A stretch of DNA of 64,000 bases from Hymenolepis diminuta (lineage: Eukaryota > Platyhelminthes > Cestoda > Cyclophyllidea > Hymenolepididae). The DNA is taken from assembly GCA_900708905.1 (NCBI GenBank), contig CAADRB010000043.1:913926-977925 (forward strand), in the 5' to 3' direction. A program made the translations under genes and the position numbers. The notes below the pieces were generated by a model, which had not been told where the DNA came from, did no database searches, and saw only the letters and a list, made by a program, of their open reading frames with translations. Of this stretch, positions 41,301 to 60,526 are shown piece after piece (within the stretch, counting starts at the first letter, position 1; every line of letters begins with the position of its first letter).

Positions 41301-42307
41301 CCTTCTTTTATCATTTTTTTGTTTTATGAATTGTGCTCCTCTTGATGTTTCCTTTCGAGGAGAGTTCCTTGTATCTTTTTGCTCAGTGAGATCTGTCTGG
41401 TCCTGACTGTGTAATGCAATATCTTCACGGATTTTATGAAAAATTTGTTAACTAGTAAGACTGGTCGTTTCATTTAATTTGTGAGAGAAGGCCTTCTCTG
41501 TAGAGATACCAAAGAAGAATGGAAATGCAAAGCAATTTTTCCTCCAAGCTTATTAACTCTGCTTCGGCAAGATAGGTAGGAGACCGACACAGTGGAAGTA
41601 TACTTATATCAGAATAAAACTATGAGAGGTATCAACTTCTCACTTTGAGAAATGGAAAAGTGGTCAAGTAGCAGAGTAATAGTGGGAAGGAGGTCGATAG
41701 TGGGGAAAAACTGATAAATGACCGTAAGTGAATTAGTGAATCAAAGGCGGAGGTGAGTCATAGAGAGAGAAGACTAGTCAAATCAATATACAGACATGAG
41801 TACTTGACAAGATCACTGCCTTTCTTGGTGGAATTAATTGAGATTTCGGTCTAAAACGAATAAAACTAAACGGAGTGTGTCCCAAGAGCAAGTCTAAATT
41901 CACATTATATCGATAGACGGTGATTTAATCAGGATTGGATTAATCGTATAAGACAAAGGCAGCACTCCCTACGGAGCGCGAAGTATGTAGATGAACGACG
42001 TATACGCAAGGCTAAAATTAGAATATGGAAAAAAGTTAGTTTTTAAAGTAGAAGAACAAGGGAATAAGTACTTCAAACAATCTGACATATACGCTATTGA
42101 TAACAGACGATGCTAACATAATTTATATCATGATAATATCATGCACCTGAATACTACTTTCGGAGTTTAATTCAAAATAAAAATGTACTTGTTCATTTTA
42201 TATTTTAAGGATTTCAATGGATGGAACAATTGCAACAAAATAAGAGTACTTGGGAAGACAAGGCTATACAGGAGGCCGAAATCAAAGACAATTCTCAAAA
42301 TGAATAG
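20352..42307 (+). CDS. PDE1: PDE1-type Ca2+/calmodulin-family 3',5'-cyclic nucleotide phosphodiesterase
   Basis: Hydrolyses cAMP/cGMP in the cytosol. Exons: 20352-20381, 20573-20607, 20716-20766, 21409-21522, 22392-22640, 28303-28366, 29318-29437, 30287-30427, 31733-31833, 32057-32182, 33481-33582, 38581-38701, 39381-39462, 41168-41290, 42210-42307. All junctions are GT-AG, phases agree, total 518 codons plus TAG. The PDEase_I_N region (residues ~60-160) has the PDE1 pattern 'SKEVRSWLETTFTKH'. The catalytic domain shows PYHNLIHAAD (metal His250), HDFEHAGTTN (His286, Asp287), LILHAADISHP (Asp393) and the purine-binding Gln444 in QSQVGF. These point to PDE1 rather than PDE4 or PDE7. The first calmodulin-binding helix of mammalian PDE1 is not evident; a basic helix at ~143-160 corresponds to the second site. 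The start is the first ATG with consistent phase; extra 5' exons or isoforms are possible. The C-terminal tail is short. Confidence 0.96.
20846..21170 (+). repeat. Dispersed repeat family A, copy 2
   Basis: Same block order as copy 1: 'ggttaacagaaag', 'aataaatgataaaagaggg', 'atatttactaaatagggag', 'tttcatgatttggc', 'tgcaatgttcagtgc'. It lies in PDE1 intron 3, sense to the gene, about 80 bp after the donor site. Confidence 0.7.
21785..21850 (+). repeat. tRNA-like sequence (pseudo-tRNA or SINE head)
   Basis: Contains an A-box-like 'tatgctaattggt' followed at tRNA spacing by a near-perfect B box 'gagttcgaacccc' and then a 6-bp hairpin (CCAGTT/AACTGG). The first 20 bases do not pair into a convincing acceptor stem, so it is probably a tRNA pseudogene or the head of a SINE rather than a working tRNA gene. 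It lies in PDE1 intron 4. Confidence 0.4.
24359..24397 (+). repeat. 38-bp direct repeat, copy 1
   Basis: Starts gctctgggagaaga and ends agtatagtaaaacg; nearly identical to 25944-25981, 1.6 kb downstream. The sequence around each copy is not similar beyond this block, so it is not part of a long tandem duplication. Confidence 0.8.
25944..25981 (+). repeat. 38-bp direct repeat, copy 2
   Basis: Second copy of the block at 24359, differing by a short deletion ('agataaag' for 'agaataaag') and a substitution near the end. It lies in the same PDE1 intron and the same orientation. Confidence 0.8.
26240..26490 (-). repeat. Dispersed repeat family B, copy 3 (partial)
   Basis: On the minus strand this stretch is C/T-rich and carries a 'tcacattaaagtg' block in the same context as 57600-57650. 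It is an inverted, shortened copy. Its minus-strand open stretch of about 75 codons has no recognisable similarity. Confidence 0.5.
32455..32700 (+). repeat. Dispersed repeat family A, copy 3
   Basis: Diverged copy keeping 'aaaatatttatttaacaag', 'attccaaaatccaaatttt', 'cagtacttattgaccaat', 'aaaggttgagaaagcgaaatgatc' and 'catcattacataac'-like end blocks. It lies in PDE1 intron 10. Confidence 0.6.
34047..34440 (-). pseudogene. Partial duplicate of the actin-like gene's 5' end and upstream sequence
   Basis: Positions 34047-34221 match the first ~58 codons of the actin-like gene at 36565-36747. The match continues upstream to about 34440 (parent to ~36965), through the TATA-like 'attatattatgg' region. 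After the conserved PIIIDC residues a one-base loss shifts the frame, so the rest no longer reads as actin. The duplicate stops abruptly at the parent's YPIQRGT codons and lacks the remaining ~300 codons. It lies downstream of the parent in the same orientation, so it is a segmental duplicate carrying 5' flank rather than a second retrocopy. Confidence 0.85.
35686..36747 (-). CDS. Divergent intronless actin-like protein
   Basis: A 353-residue actin-fold protein encoded in one exon and nested antisense in PDE1 intron 11. Conserved features: phosphate loop 1 DCGSGSCKAGF (residues ~11-21), TNWDDME, FETFNVPVMYV, loop 2 DSGDGVTH, LPDGNIIPLG, VLSGGSTMFPG, and WVGGTIL near the C-terminus, which ends KCLI where actins have KCF. 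ATP binding therefore looks preserved. It is about 22 residues shorter than actin: most of the DNase-I binding loop (between 'VFTDGQETYIG' and 'YPIQRG') and about ten residues of subdomain 4 (before 'EIAQAIKE') are missing. The start is the ATG at 36745-36747, which puts the protein in register with actin; an upstream in-frame TTG is ignored. The absence of introns suggests a retrocopy, and the uninterrupted frame despite strong divergence suggests selection. Function is unknown; mammalian testis ARP-T proteins are an analogy only. Confidence 0.93.
   Translation of the reverse strand: MGTYALPIIIDCGSGSCKAGFASDLLPRSEFQSIVFTDGQETYIGGSDYYFEAEYPIQRGTITNWDDMESIWHYIIQSELGVQSEHHPILITEVPNNDIIDREKMTQIMFETFNVPVMYVGVQAVLSLYASGRTTGVILDSGDGVTHAVSVYQDYALPNAISRIELAGRDLAESFVESFSVQPEIAQAIKEQFCYVAHDFDAELVASGENRNSTLNCQLPDGNIIPLGKERFLCPEALFKSGLLGLQYKGVHEMIYDSIMSCEEIIHPQLYSNVVLSGGSTMFPGMTERMMKELIEISPPSTRIRIAGSSIRKYSTWVGGTILTSLPQFSQMWIAREDYGEYGPAIVHWKCLI
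37310..37445 (-). repeat. Dispersed repeat family D, copy 1
   Basis: On the minus strand the block 'gcacgcagagtggaccaa', preceded by an 'aagctcaagcc'-type stretch and followed by 'cggccatttgctgaattggtca', matches 63590-63700 ('acacgcagagtggatcat', then 'cggccattggctagatca'). It is more GC-rich than its surroundings. Class unknown; a retroelement fragment is likely. Confidence 0.5.
39732..40035 (+). repeat. Dispersed repeat family A, copy 4
   Basis: Well-preserved copy with 'gataaatgataaaagaga', 'caatatttactaaatgag', 'attccaaaattcaaatttcatgg', 'ctacgatattcaatgccc' and 'tcgttgagaaggcaaagtga'. It lies in PDE1 intron 13, sense to the gene. Confidence 0.75.
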
Positions 42308-44699
42308 TTACCATCACAGTACTACATAGTCTACTGAATAATTTAATATTTTAACGTATCATGCAGATTTGTAGTTAAACATGAAATTTTCCTAAATATA
42401 GTAAACTTTTATATGATTCTCTTTTAAATGTTTAAGTGCAATACTTACTTGGATTACGTTTACTCCGTCGGATGAAATGAAATCAAAAATTAACGTGCAT
42501 ATTCCTAACGGGATACATAAAGGGAAGAAAGATTTTTAACCTTCGTCTCTGTTATTCCGGACAATCTCGCAGTCAGTTTAAGCGAAGGAAATATCGCATT
42601 CAAGCTTGTAGAAAATCATTTATCCAGAGTGAAATGATTGGACAGACACAAATTGAGTGAATATATTTTTGGGGGAATGAGAGCGATAATAGACATAGAC
42701 ACCATATTAGCGATGTTGCAGTATCATTATCTTGAAGGATCTAAAAGCTAATATGGAAATGTGTGATTGCAGACAACCTAGTCAGGTTAAACTGACTCGG
42801 AGATCGATAATATCAAGCATCCAGTGCTTGAGTTAGCTAAAGGGAAAAAGATTGGAGGAAAAAATTAAGAATTCGCAGATTGTGACTGATTATTCAATTT
42901 GATATAATAGATTATGATTGGTCTGAGCTTATACTAACTAACTGTCCTTCCATTTGCAAATGTGTCACGTTTTACTATCTAATCTTGGCCAGGCGTGTTC
43001 TCTTTGGGGACTTCTGGGTTTCTGTAAACTACACTGTGTATCCTCTTATAGTCACGGGCCAAATTTAAAAATATACAGAGAGTCATTTTACTTTTTGTAG
43101 CAAAAGATTGAGTATTAGTTGAATTAATAGATGAATCAATACTCAAAATATGTTTTAGATAAGTCCAACCGCTTACAATATTTTTCTAGTAAATATCCGT
43201 CTTTTTCACGTAAATTATTAAAATAAAATTTTTACTTAAAGCACGATTATATTAAATTCAATCCTACTAACAATAATTCTGTAGAAAGTTCCTATCGTTA
43301 GGGTGGACTTGTTTCATTGAGCATTAAAATATGACAGGAAGGTGAAATTACATCATCATTGCTGAATAATCATTTTAAATGTCTGGATAGCTGATCTAAC
43401 CTTGATAATGTGTGAGATCAATAGACGGACTGTGCTCTTATGTTCACATCTTAAAATATAAGCTGGACCTTGGGACATAGGTTAATACGAATATTTTGTA
43501 ATAGCAGTTGAAAGGATGCATTTGACTGCTTTAAATCAAATCTAAACAGAACGATCACCCACCATTTGTTCACTCCTTGAATTCCAAGTCAAATTTCCCG
43601 CAGTCAGATCCATAAATATGGACACTGGAAGTAGAGACAGTGTAGTGGATGCTACTCCAATAAGCCTTTTTGCTACAGCAACTCCCCAACAGACTGCAAT
43701 TTTTTAAATCTATCAAGGAATAATAAGCTAACCAAAATTTATATGTGGGTCTTTTGGCTCTCATCGCCTTCCTATATGAATTACTGGTCGAGGTATGATC
43801 CTGCACCGGCATCATTATTTGTGCCATTAGTATTACCCAGGGCTGTGAAAAATACTTTTACAAGTTCTAGTCAGAAAAAACGGCTGAATTCGGAAACAAC
43901 AAGGAACGAAACGTACGTGAAGGTCAATAAAAACACTTAATTATTTACGTCAATTGAGATAATTAAATATTTTCTGATGATTCTAGAGAATAGAAATAAC
44001 ACCCATATACTAAATAAAATGGTTCGTCCAGATACGAAATTTGAAAGTTAATTGAACCCTTTTTAAACTTCAATAAATGGTTAAACAATGTATGCTTACA
44101 AATATAATCTAACGAATTGATCTTATGATTTAACCAGTTAAAGGCAGTTAATCAATTTCTTAAAACTAATATATTGCAGTTGAGAAGGTAAGATCTTTCT
44201 CCTCTATGTTAAATAATTTCATGCTAGGACAAACGGTATTTGTGTTCTTGTACAACTATAGAAGTGATAGTCTAGTATAAGGAAAATACGCATTGTATTT
44301 TCGAAGCTAATTTTGGGTTAGTTATAAAATTACGTATTGTGCACTTTAAGGATTTCAAATAAAAGTACTTTAGACACACAGACACTACTATTTATATATC
44401 AGTAGGATTTTAATAAAAACCTAATCTTCCTACTTGGATTTATAAAGTCCATTTCGTATAAAACTATTTTAATAATGGGTAGAGCTAAGTAGCTATTTCA
44501 GACTGAAAATTTCATAATCAATAAATTGCTTCTAAGTTTTTAATTAATCAATCCTTTTGGACTAACTTTTATGTAAAGTATTTATAAGGAACGTAAATAA
44601 AACATAACGTACTCGGAACATGTTTGTTAAAAACCTGAACAATGATGTGAAAGTATGTTTTATTAATTAAAATCAAATAGTTTCATATTTATTAGTTGG
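42308..44699. other. Intergenic region between PDE1 and the small secreted protein gene
   Basis: The two genes converge, so both 3' ends lie here. No canonical AATAAA was found close behind the PDE1 stop. An 85-codon minus-strand open stretch at 43570-43827 overlaps a plus-strand one and has no recognised similarity. Confidence 0.6.
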
Positions 44700-44705
44700 T
44701 TTATT
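44700..44705 (-). terminator. AATAAA polyadenylation signal of the small secreted protein gene
   Basis: Canonical AATAAA on the minus strand, 14 bases past the stop codon at 44720. This gives a very short 3' UTR and supports the gene model. Confidence 0.65.
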
Positions 44706-44719
44706 TGCACAGTCGCAAA

Positions 44720-45438
44720 TCAGTAATCCGCTAATATGCGTCGAATTCTCGTTAGAATTTGTTCAGAAAAAAGTTGAGAATTCGGATCGTCCACTAATTT
44801 ACCTTTCCGATAAGTGGGCAACCAATGGAAATTGGTCTTCGTCATTGGTGTCTCGGAATCATCTCGGGTTTCTTCAGCCCAATCATTGTCCAGTTTATGA
44901 TGCTTTGATTCGGACTAAAATAAAACAAAAACGACCAAAACTAAAAGTTGAAAACTAGATTTCTCATAACTTAAACTTAAAACACCTCGTTTTCCATAAA
45001 ATAGTTTTTATAACATATTTTATTTAATTGATTGTAATTTCCATTCCTGCATTTCTATATAATTAGACACTGAAATGATTCAGAATTAAAGCGAATAACT
45101 GGCTGTTTGACATCACATATTAATTTTGTCTAAATATGACGATAAACTGAATTAATTATGCTGAATTTCTGCGTTTTATTAGTTAATTATTGAAATAATT
45201 TATATTTAAACATATTTGTATCCTAATAAACTAAATAACTCACATTCTTCTCAAATGCGTTATAAAATGTAATTTCTGATGAACTGATCGATGTAATATC
45301 TAAATTTATAATACTTTAATATTAAAAGTTAAGGAACTTCGAGTATAAACATCAACGATTCAAGATAAAACAAACCTGATAAGGCATGGAAAGCACGGTC
45401 TGAACGAAGGCAATTGTGAAAAGGATGAGGAGATCCAT
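44720..45438 (-). CDS. Small secreted Cys-free protein (85 aa), two exons, unknown family
   Basis: Exon 1 (45376-45438) codes for a textbook signal peptide beginning MDLLILFTIAFVQTV, with cleavage likely near residues 17-19. A 461-bp intron (donor CAG|GTTTGT, acceptor TTTTAG) joins it in phase 0 to exon 2 (44720-44914, stop TGA). The mature part (~66 residues) has no Cys, an acidic front (WAEETRDD), an HWLPTYRKGK stretch and a C-terminal amphipathic segment (SEQILTRIRRILADY). The basic RK and RR sites could be processing sites, which would make it a peptide precursor, but there is no Gly-dibasic amidation signal and no match to neuropeptide F or another family I know. A TATA box 33-40 bp upstream of the ATG and an AATAAA just past the stop support a compact, real gene. 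Confidence 0.72.
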
Positions 45439-45470
45439 CTTGGCTAATATGGGAAGAAGTCTTTTAACCG

Positions 45471-45478
45471 CTTTTATA
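45471..45478 (-). promoter_or_regulatory. TATA box (TATAAAAG) of the small secreted protein gene
   Basis: TATAAAAG on the minus strand, 33-40 bases before the ATG at 45438, implying a 5' UTR of only a few bases to about ten bases. Spacing and sequence fit a core promoter; no other element was identified. Confidence 0.6.
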
Positions 45479-46227
45479 GTTGTGCTGACTAGATAATAGC
45501 TCAATAGTGACCAATCAAATTTGAGCGTTAATCAAATATCGCACTGATTTCACTGCCCACAGATTTGGAGGTGTTAGGAACAACTTTTTAATATTTGAAC
45601 TGAAGATTATTTAGAATATCTACAATTGTCATCTCTAAATATTATATTTGTAATTGAGCGTAAAACTTGAAGTTAGTTCATATCGGCATCCTTTGAGATA
45701 AATATATTTAATAGTCATTAATTTGTTCAAAATTTCAGTTATATCATTTTTGAGTCTTGATCTTCACTCTATATCGTCTGGTAAATTATATTTATTTATT
45801 TAAAAACCTTATGGTAAGAAAAACTCTGATGCTAGATGGAGAAAACTAATAAAGATAGCGTTCTTTTCAGCTCCACAAACCCATCTACCTGAACAGTAAT
45901 GATATTGAGTAGGTGATAGAACATTTTTAGGACGAAACAGATGAGGCAGCAACCTCATAATCAGTAAGCCTATTTCATGAACGTAGATATCAGACAATAA
46001 GATATATTTAAAAAATGTCTGAAGAAAGAAAGAAAATGGATAACGTCAATGAGCAAATTGCGAAAAATGGTATTAGAGATAAGGAATAAAAGCATTGTAT
46101 ACATTAAGTTATACCGAAAATATATCAGTTAACAGTACCTTTTAAACAACGCTAACAATCCGTTTAAAGAATATGGAAAATCAAAAGAAAATAACTATTC
46201 TTCATTAATTTTATAGGTGTTATTGAT

Positions 46228-46521
46228 ATGGCCACTTCCTTGATGGTCAATGTAAATTCAGAAGTACCTCCATTTCGTTTATCCGGAATCGGCAAATATC
46301 AAGCCTTAACTTCAAAATTTTACCTCTTATAATTGTTAATAGCATTTTTGCAGCTTAGATTTCAAAGGTGGAAAGTGAATGCAGTAGATCCTGGGTTTCA
46401 AGAGTATTTCGAACTCAGATCAAATTCTTCTGATTACATGAGAAAGCGTACAGACGAAATGGCCAAGTTCAAAAAATTGGATCCTGTCGTCTTCTCATCT
46501 TTAGAGTTACGGAATCATTAA
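46228..46521 (+). CDS. Possible small two-exon gene (63 aa), unknown
   Basis: Exon 46228-46251 (MATSLMVN, donor AAT|GTAAAT) joins in phase 0 to 46354-46521 behind the acceptor TTTTTGCAG, ending in TAA. The second exon reads as a charged, soluble, protein-like sequence (for example RFQRWKVNAVDPGFQEYFEL and DYMRKRTDEMAKFKKLDP) quite unlike the low-complexity translations around it. An AATAAA at 46629 lies about 110 bp past the stop. A good acceptor (TTTTATAG) just before the start could mean a further 5' exon or spliced-leader addition, so the N-terminus is uncertain. It could instead be the last exon(s) of a longer gene. No family recognised; the size would fit a small mitochondrial or cytosolic protein, but nothing proves that. 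Confidence 0.42.
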
Positions 46522-46628
46522 TTGGTAAAATCTGGTAACATTTTATCCTTCAAATGCCCTAGATAGCAGGATATAACTAGCTAATTATTTAAGTACCATT
46601 TTTGGGGTAATAATTTAAGTTTAATTGC

Positions 46629-46634
46629 AATAAA
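46629..46634 (+). terminator. AATAAA polyadenylation signal
   Basis: Canonical AATAAA about 110 bp past the stop of the possible 63-aa gene. In an AT-rich sequence this hexamer alone is weak evidence. Confidence 0.4.
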
Positions 46635-48059
46635 GTTACTGCAAGCCAAACACATTTTTCAAACAGTTTAATAGCTGTTTTTACTTGGAGTCCAAAAGGA
46701 GTTTTCAGGAATATTTACGAATATTAGTAAAACTTGCAATCCCACTTCTTTTGGGGATTCAACAGTGATACATTAATCGGCTTATTCCAGATGAAATTAT
46801 CAGTATGATATTTTTCAGAAACTTCTTGCCAAGCGGGTTTCAACAAGCAATAAATGTGACATAGCATTATTACTTTTTCACAAAATTCAAAATGGGTACG
46901 GAATGTATCAAAAAATTGTAAGAAATTGCTTCGAAATTTCGCTTATTAATTTCTTACCATTGAGTATTTATTCTATTATAGTCAAAACCTTCTGAAAATC
47001 ATAATTGAATTCAATACTATATTAATTTTAAATAGACGAGATCAAATTGGAACTATGATTTTCAAATATAAAGTTTGACAAAGAATTACATTCAATGAAA
47101 TATTAAGTAAACTAAAGGTTCATTTAGCTAAAATAAGTAGCGATAAAAAACATACAACCTGTTTAATATAATGTTACCCTTAGCAATCTCGAGGGGATTG
47201 AGGAAATTCATAAAATCCGTGGACCGCAACCGTATAATCGGTTCCCAATTTGGTGGATTAGCGTTCCATAAGTTCCTTGGGAGCCACTAAACACGGTCGA
47301 AAAGTGGGCTAACGAGATAAAAATACTCCTCCATCACATCCCATTATATGAGACACCCACATGCTACTATTCAGATGCTATTTTAAATAACAATATTTAA
47401 AAAAAACAGAAAATTTATATTTAACTCCTTATATTATTTCCAATATATTTACAAACCATTCCCAAAGTATCAAAGTATGAAAACAGCGAAATTAACACAA
47501 ACAGGCATTTGTAAAATAATTATTGAAGTCATTGTCTAATAAGCAGTTATTTTGTTTAAGGCCGTATGAAAGAAGAGTGCTTCTTTATGATCTGCTTTTT
47601 TACTTCATTTGTTTTTATTTTTCATCTTATTTTTGTGCTCCAGCTTTTAAGACATCACTTAACAACCAAGGATTTGGTCCACATATTGGGTCTTTTGACG
47701 CTTTGGAATAAATAGGTGATTTATTGCTTTATTCCATTGACGTGTTCCTCGAACTGTGTTATAATCTTCTCTTCTCTGTAGGATACCATAACGGACTCTT
47801 AAATTCCCTAAGACACTGCACTAGTTACAAATACGGCCTGACAACGCCATATCACAAAACCATCCAAACCATTGTATCAAAATAAGACAAATGTTTGCAT
47901 ATCGATAAGTCGATTTATATTATGCGCCATTTGCAGCCATAATGTAAATAAATTCGTTAGAATAAAAGGGAATTAAAAGAAGCAGGAATTAAAAGACGGA
48001 AACTAAAGAATCTTACATATAAGAATTATTTTGAGAAACATATCATTTTCTTATATGTG
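46635..48059. other. Intergenic region, probably including LTR sequence of the gypsy remnant
   Basis: No gene supported. Just past the last gypsy coding trace the minus strand begins TGTCACATA, as Ty3/gypsy LTRs often start with TGT. The stretch down to about 47700, with an AATAAAGC at about 47735 on the minus strand, may be its LTR. No second LTR was found for comparison. Confidence 0.4.
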
Positions 48060-48890
48060 ACACGCCCGTTCGTAGATTTAATTATCCGTCCATCCTTGTC
48101 GTGAGATCGACCGGGAGACGAGAGGAATGCTATCGAGTCCTGGTGATACGTGGGGGATAATATCTTGATCGTTTCTTTCGGAGATCAAGGGCTGTTCGAG
48201 AGTCAGAGAGCTGTGAGATATAGAACATAAAAAATTAATGGCATCAAGACTGTTTAAGAATGATGCTTCTCCCAATTCGACCAATCATATCCTCTGAGTC
48301 TGAGTTGTTTGTATCGCGAAATCAAGTGTCTTTTCCGGTCTCCGTCGTAGATATCGCCGCCATGCGGCATGGTGATTATGGCAGCTGTCCACTGGTGATT
48401 TAAATTATGCTTGAGGGCATACACATGATCGCCCACACTATATGCACGCATCGGGTCACACTTTGTTGGAATACAAAGTTGTTTTGATAACGACATCTCT
48501 TCACACGCTGTCCTTAAATCTTGACCTCAAAATTCTGCCGCGGGGTGGATTCTCCTAACACGGTTAGAGATCTTCTTAGCTGAATAATCGATCGATCGGA
48601 GCAAGATTAGGCAAAATGTAGGTTCAAACCGTGTTCTTGGGTCCGTAATGAACGTTTCTGGTACACCATGAGCCTATGGAAAATATAGATAGTTGATATG
48701 CCTGTTGTCGGCGAGAGAAGGGTAACATCGGACCCCTCCGGATGGGATTTTACCACTGTAGGGCATGTCGCATCTTTGGTGGGTTTGGAGTGGAAATTTA
48801 GAGCTAAATCCTGGGAGAATCTGATTTCGGCGATTGAATATGAATAAAAGAATGAGGAATTTCGGCAACACGTAGAAATGGTTGCATCCT
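48060..48890 (-). mobile_element. Ty3/gypsy retrotransposon remnant (3' integrase end)
   Basis: Degraded integrase of a Ty3/gypsy element. On the minus strand, 'VTLLSPTTGISTIYIFHRLM' (~48700-48770) runs, after a frame change, into 'AHGVPETFITDPRTRF' (~48610-48660). This is the integrase core pattern G-x-P-E-T-x-x-x-D-x-x-x-x-F carrying the second catalytic Asp. Further on, 'YSVGDHVYALKHNLNHQW' and 'YKQLRLRG' (48254-48496) match the GPY/F-type C-terminal domain (GDxVxAxxxxxxxxW ... NQLRxR). A basic tail follows at about 48080-48110. Stops at 48530 and elsewhere make it dead. Reverse transcriptase and gag are absent. It lies between MCM6 and the small genes. Confidence 0.8.
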
Positions 48891-50345
48891 CACACAAGAT
48901 TTTCCGCGTTCGCAGTCATTCCCAAGATAATCATTCACAAAACAAAATACTGGACAGATTTCAAAGGTAGTATCCTCATTTCATTATATATTATATTCGA
49001 TCCCTATTTCATCCCTCACAAGATTAGCATTCTTTATTGCAAGTTCAGATGTTGTTCCATGAATAAAACTTCTGTAAGCCTTTTTGCTTTGCAATTGTAA
49101 AAATAATCAAAAATCGAACTTTTAATTACATGAAATATTAAAACGCATAGGAAGGGAAGATAGTTCAGTTTTAAGACGTAGAAGTTAGTCAAGGAATCAG
49201 AAGAAGCCTACAACATATAGGCTACAAGAATAGCGAGTTAACTTTTTTATGATTTTAAGATTGATTAGGTGTTTCATCTTATCGTCTTTTTTATAAGGAA
49301 AATCTGGATGGCATTATTTCTTGTAATTTCGTAACCATCCTTTTTACATAGCTTTGATGCATCCATTTACCGGAGAAAGGAATCGTCAGGCGATTAGGCC
49401 AATGTTGAATTTGTGGTGGTCGATTCCCCAGTTCTTTCTTATCTCACACTTATTTGCAGACTCCAGACAAATATAATAATAGTTCTCGGTTCCGTCTAGG
49501 AAAGTGCTTTCCAATGATCATCTGGGGTAGAGTTGCATCATAGTCTCCTTGGTGAGAGACTCGAATTCCGCCACCCTCTTTAGTCGCCAGACTTGACCAC
49601 TGTGGTTAGCCATTCCCCTCACTAGGTGCGCACCGATGGGAATCGGACCTGTGACCTCTGGTGTGACACGAGCGCGGTGATTAATATGTCACTGACCCGC
49701 ATTCAAGCAAAACTTCTCCTTTGTGTACACCTTTCTGCTATAGTTAAAGTTCTTCCCATGCAACATTTCCCATTTTATGGACGACGAATTTGTCTTTCCT
49801 ACGCCGTATGCTCATAACCTACCAACCCTTACAAATAATTATTTTAGTGACTTAAAAGTTTCACCTAGAAAGAGAGATTAGCAGATTCTATACGTCATAA
49901 CTCATGAACTACATCCGCAGTATTGCCCAAGCCCGCCCAGGGTTCACGACACCAAACTTAAGTACAGAGAAGGTACCCTGGACTCACCCTCATGGAATAC
50001 TCGTATTCTACCACCTCTGTTGCTGACCAGGATTAATCAACACTACATTAACCAACCGTACAGATGAGCATTAGTCTCACTACGAAATATGAATGGCTAA
50101 AATCATTACACCACTTTACAGAAAAAAAGGAAGGCCTTCTTCTCAATGTTATTACGAAAATAGAGTATTTATTTATCAAAAATGCCATCAATCATCATTA
50201 ATTGCGCACCTCTCGCTTAGTATTTATAACAAATCTTGATTATTGTGGTAATTTCTTTAGAATATACAAAGAGGGAAAAGGCCTATAACGACAGGCGGCA
50301 AGGACCAAGGGGCAGAGGAGGGCATTGAAACGTCTTCCATTCATC
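48891..50345. other. Region downstream of MCM6 with a SINE
   Basis: No gene supported. Contains the longest family C SINE copy at 49430-49740. No AATAAA was seen close behind the MCM6 stop codon; the nearest minus-strand AT-rich hexamers at about 50235 are variants. Confidence 0.6.
49430..49740 (-). repeat. Repeat family C (tRNA-derived SINE), copy 3 (longest)
   Basis: On the minus strand it has a good pol III B box (ggtccgattcc) in the context 'caccagaggtcacaggtccg'. It continues into a body shared with the other copies ('gaggggaatggctaa') and about 150 bp further. All three clear copies in the window lie on the minus strand. Confidence 0.65.

Positions 50346-60526
<10,181 letters not shown>

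Noticed and set aside
43570..43827. 85-codon minus-strand open stretch
   Set aside because: No domain, no promoter or polyA evidence, and an overlapping opposite-strand open stretch of equal quality.
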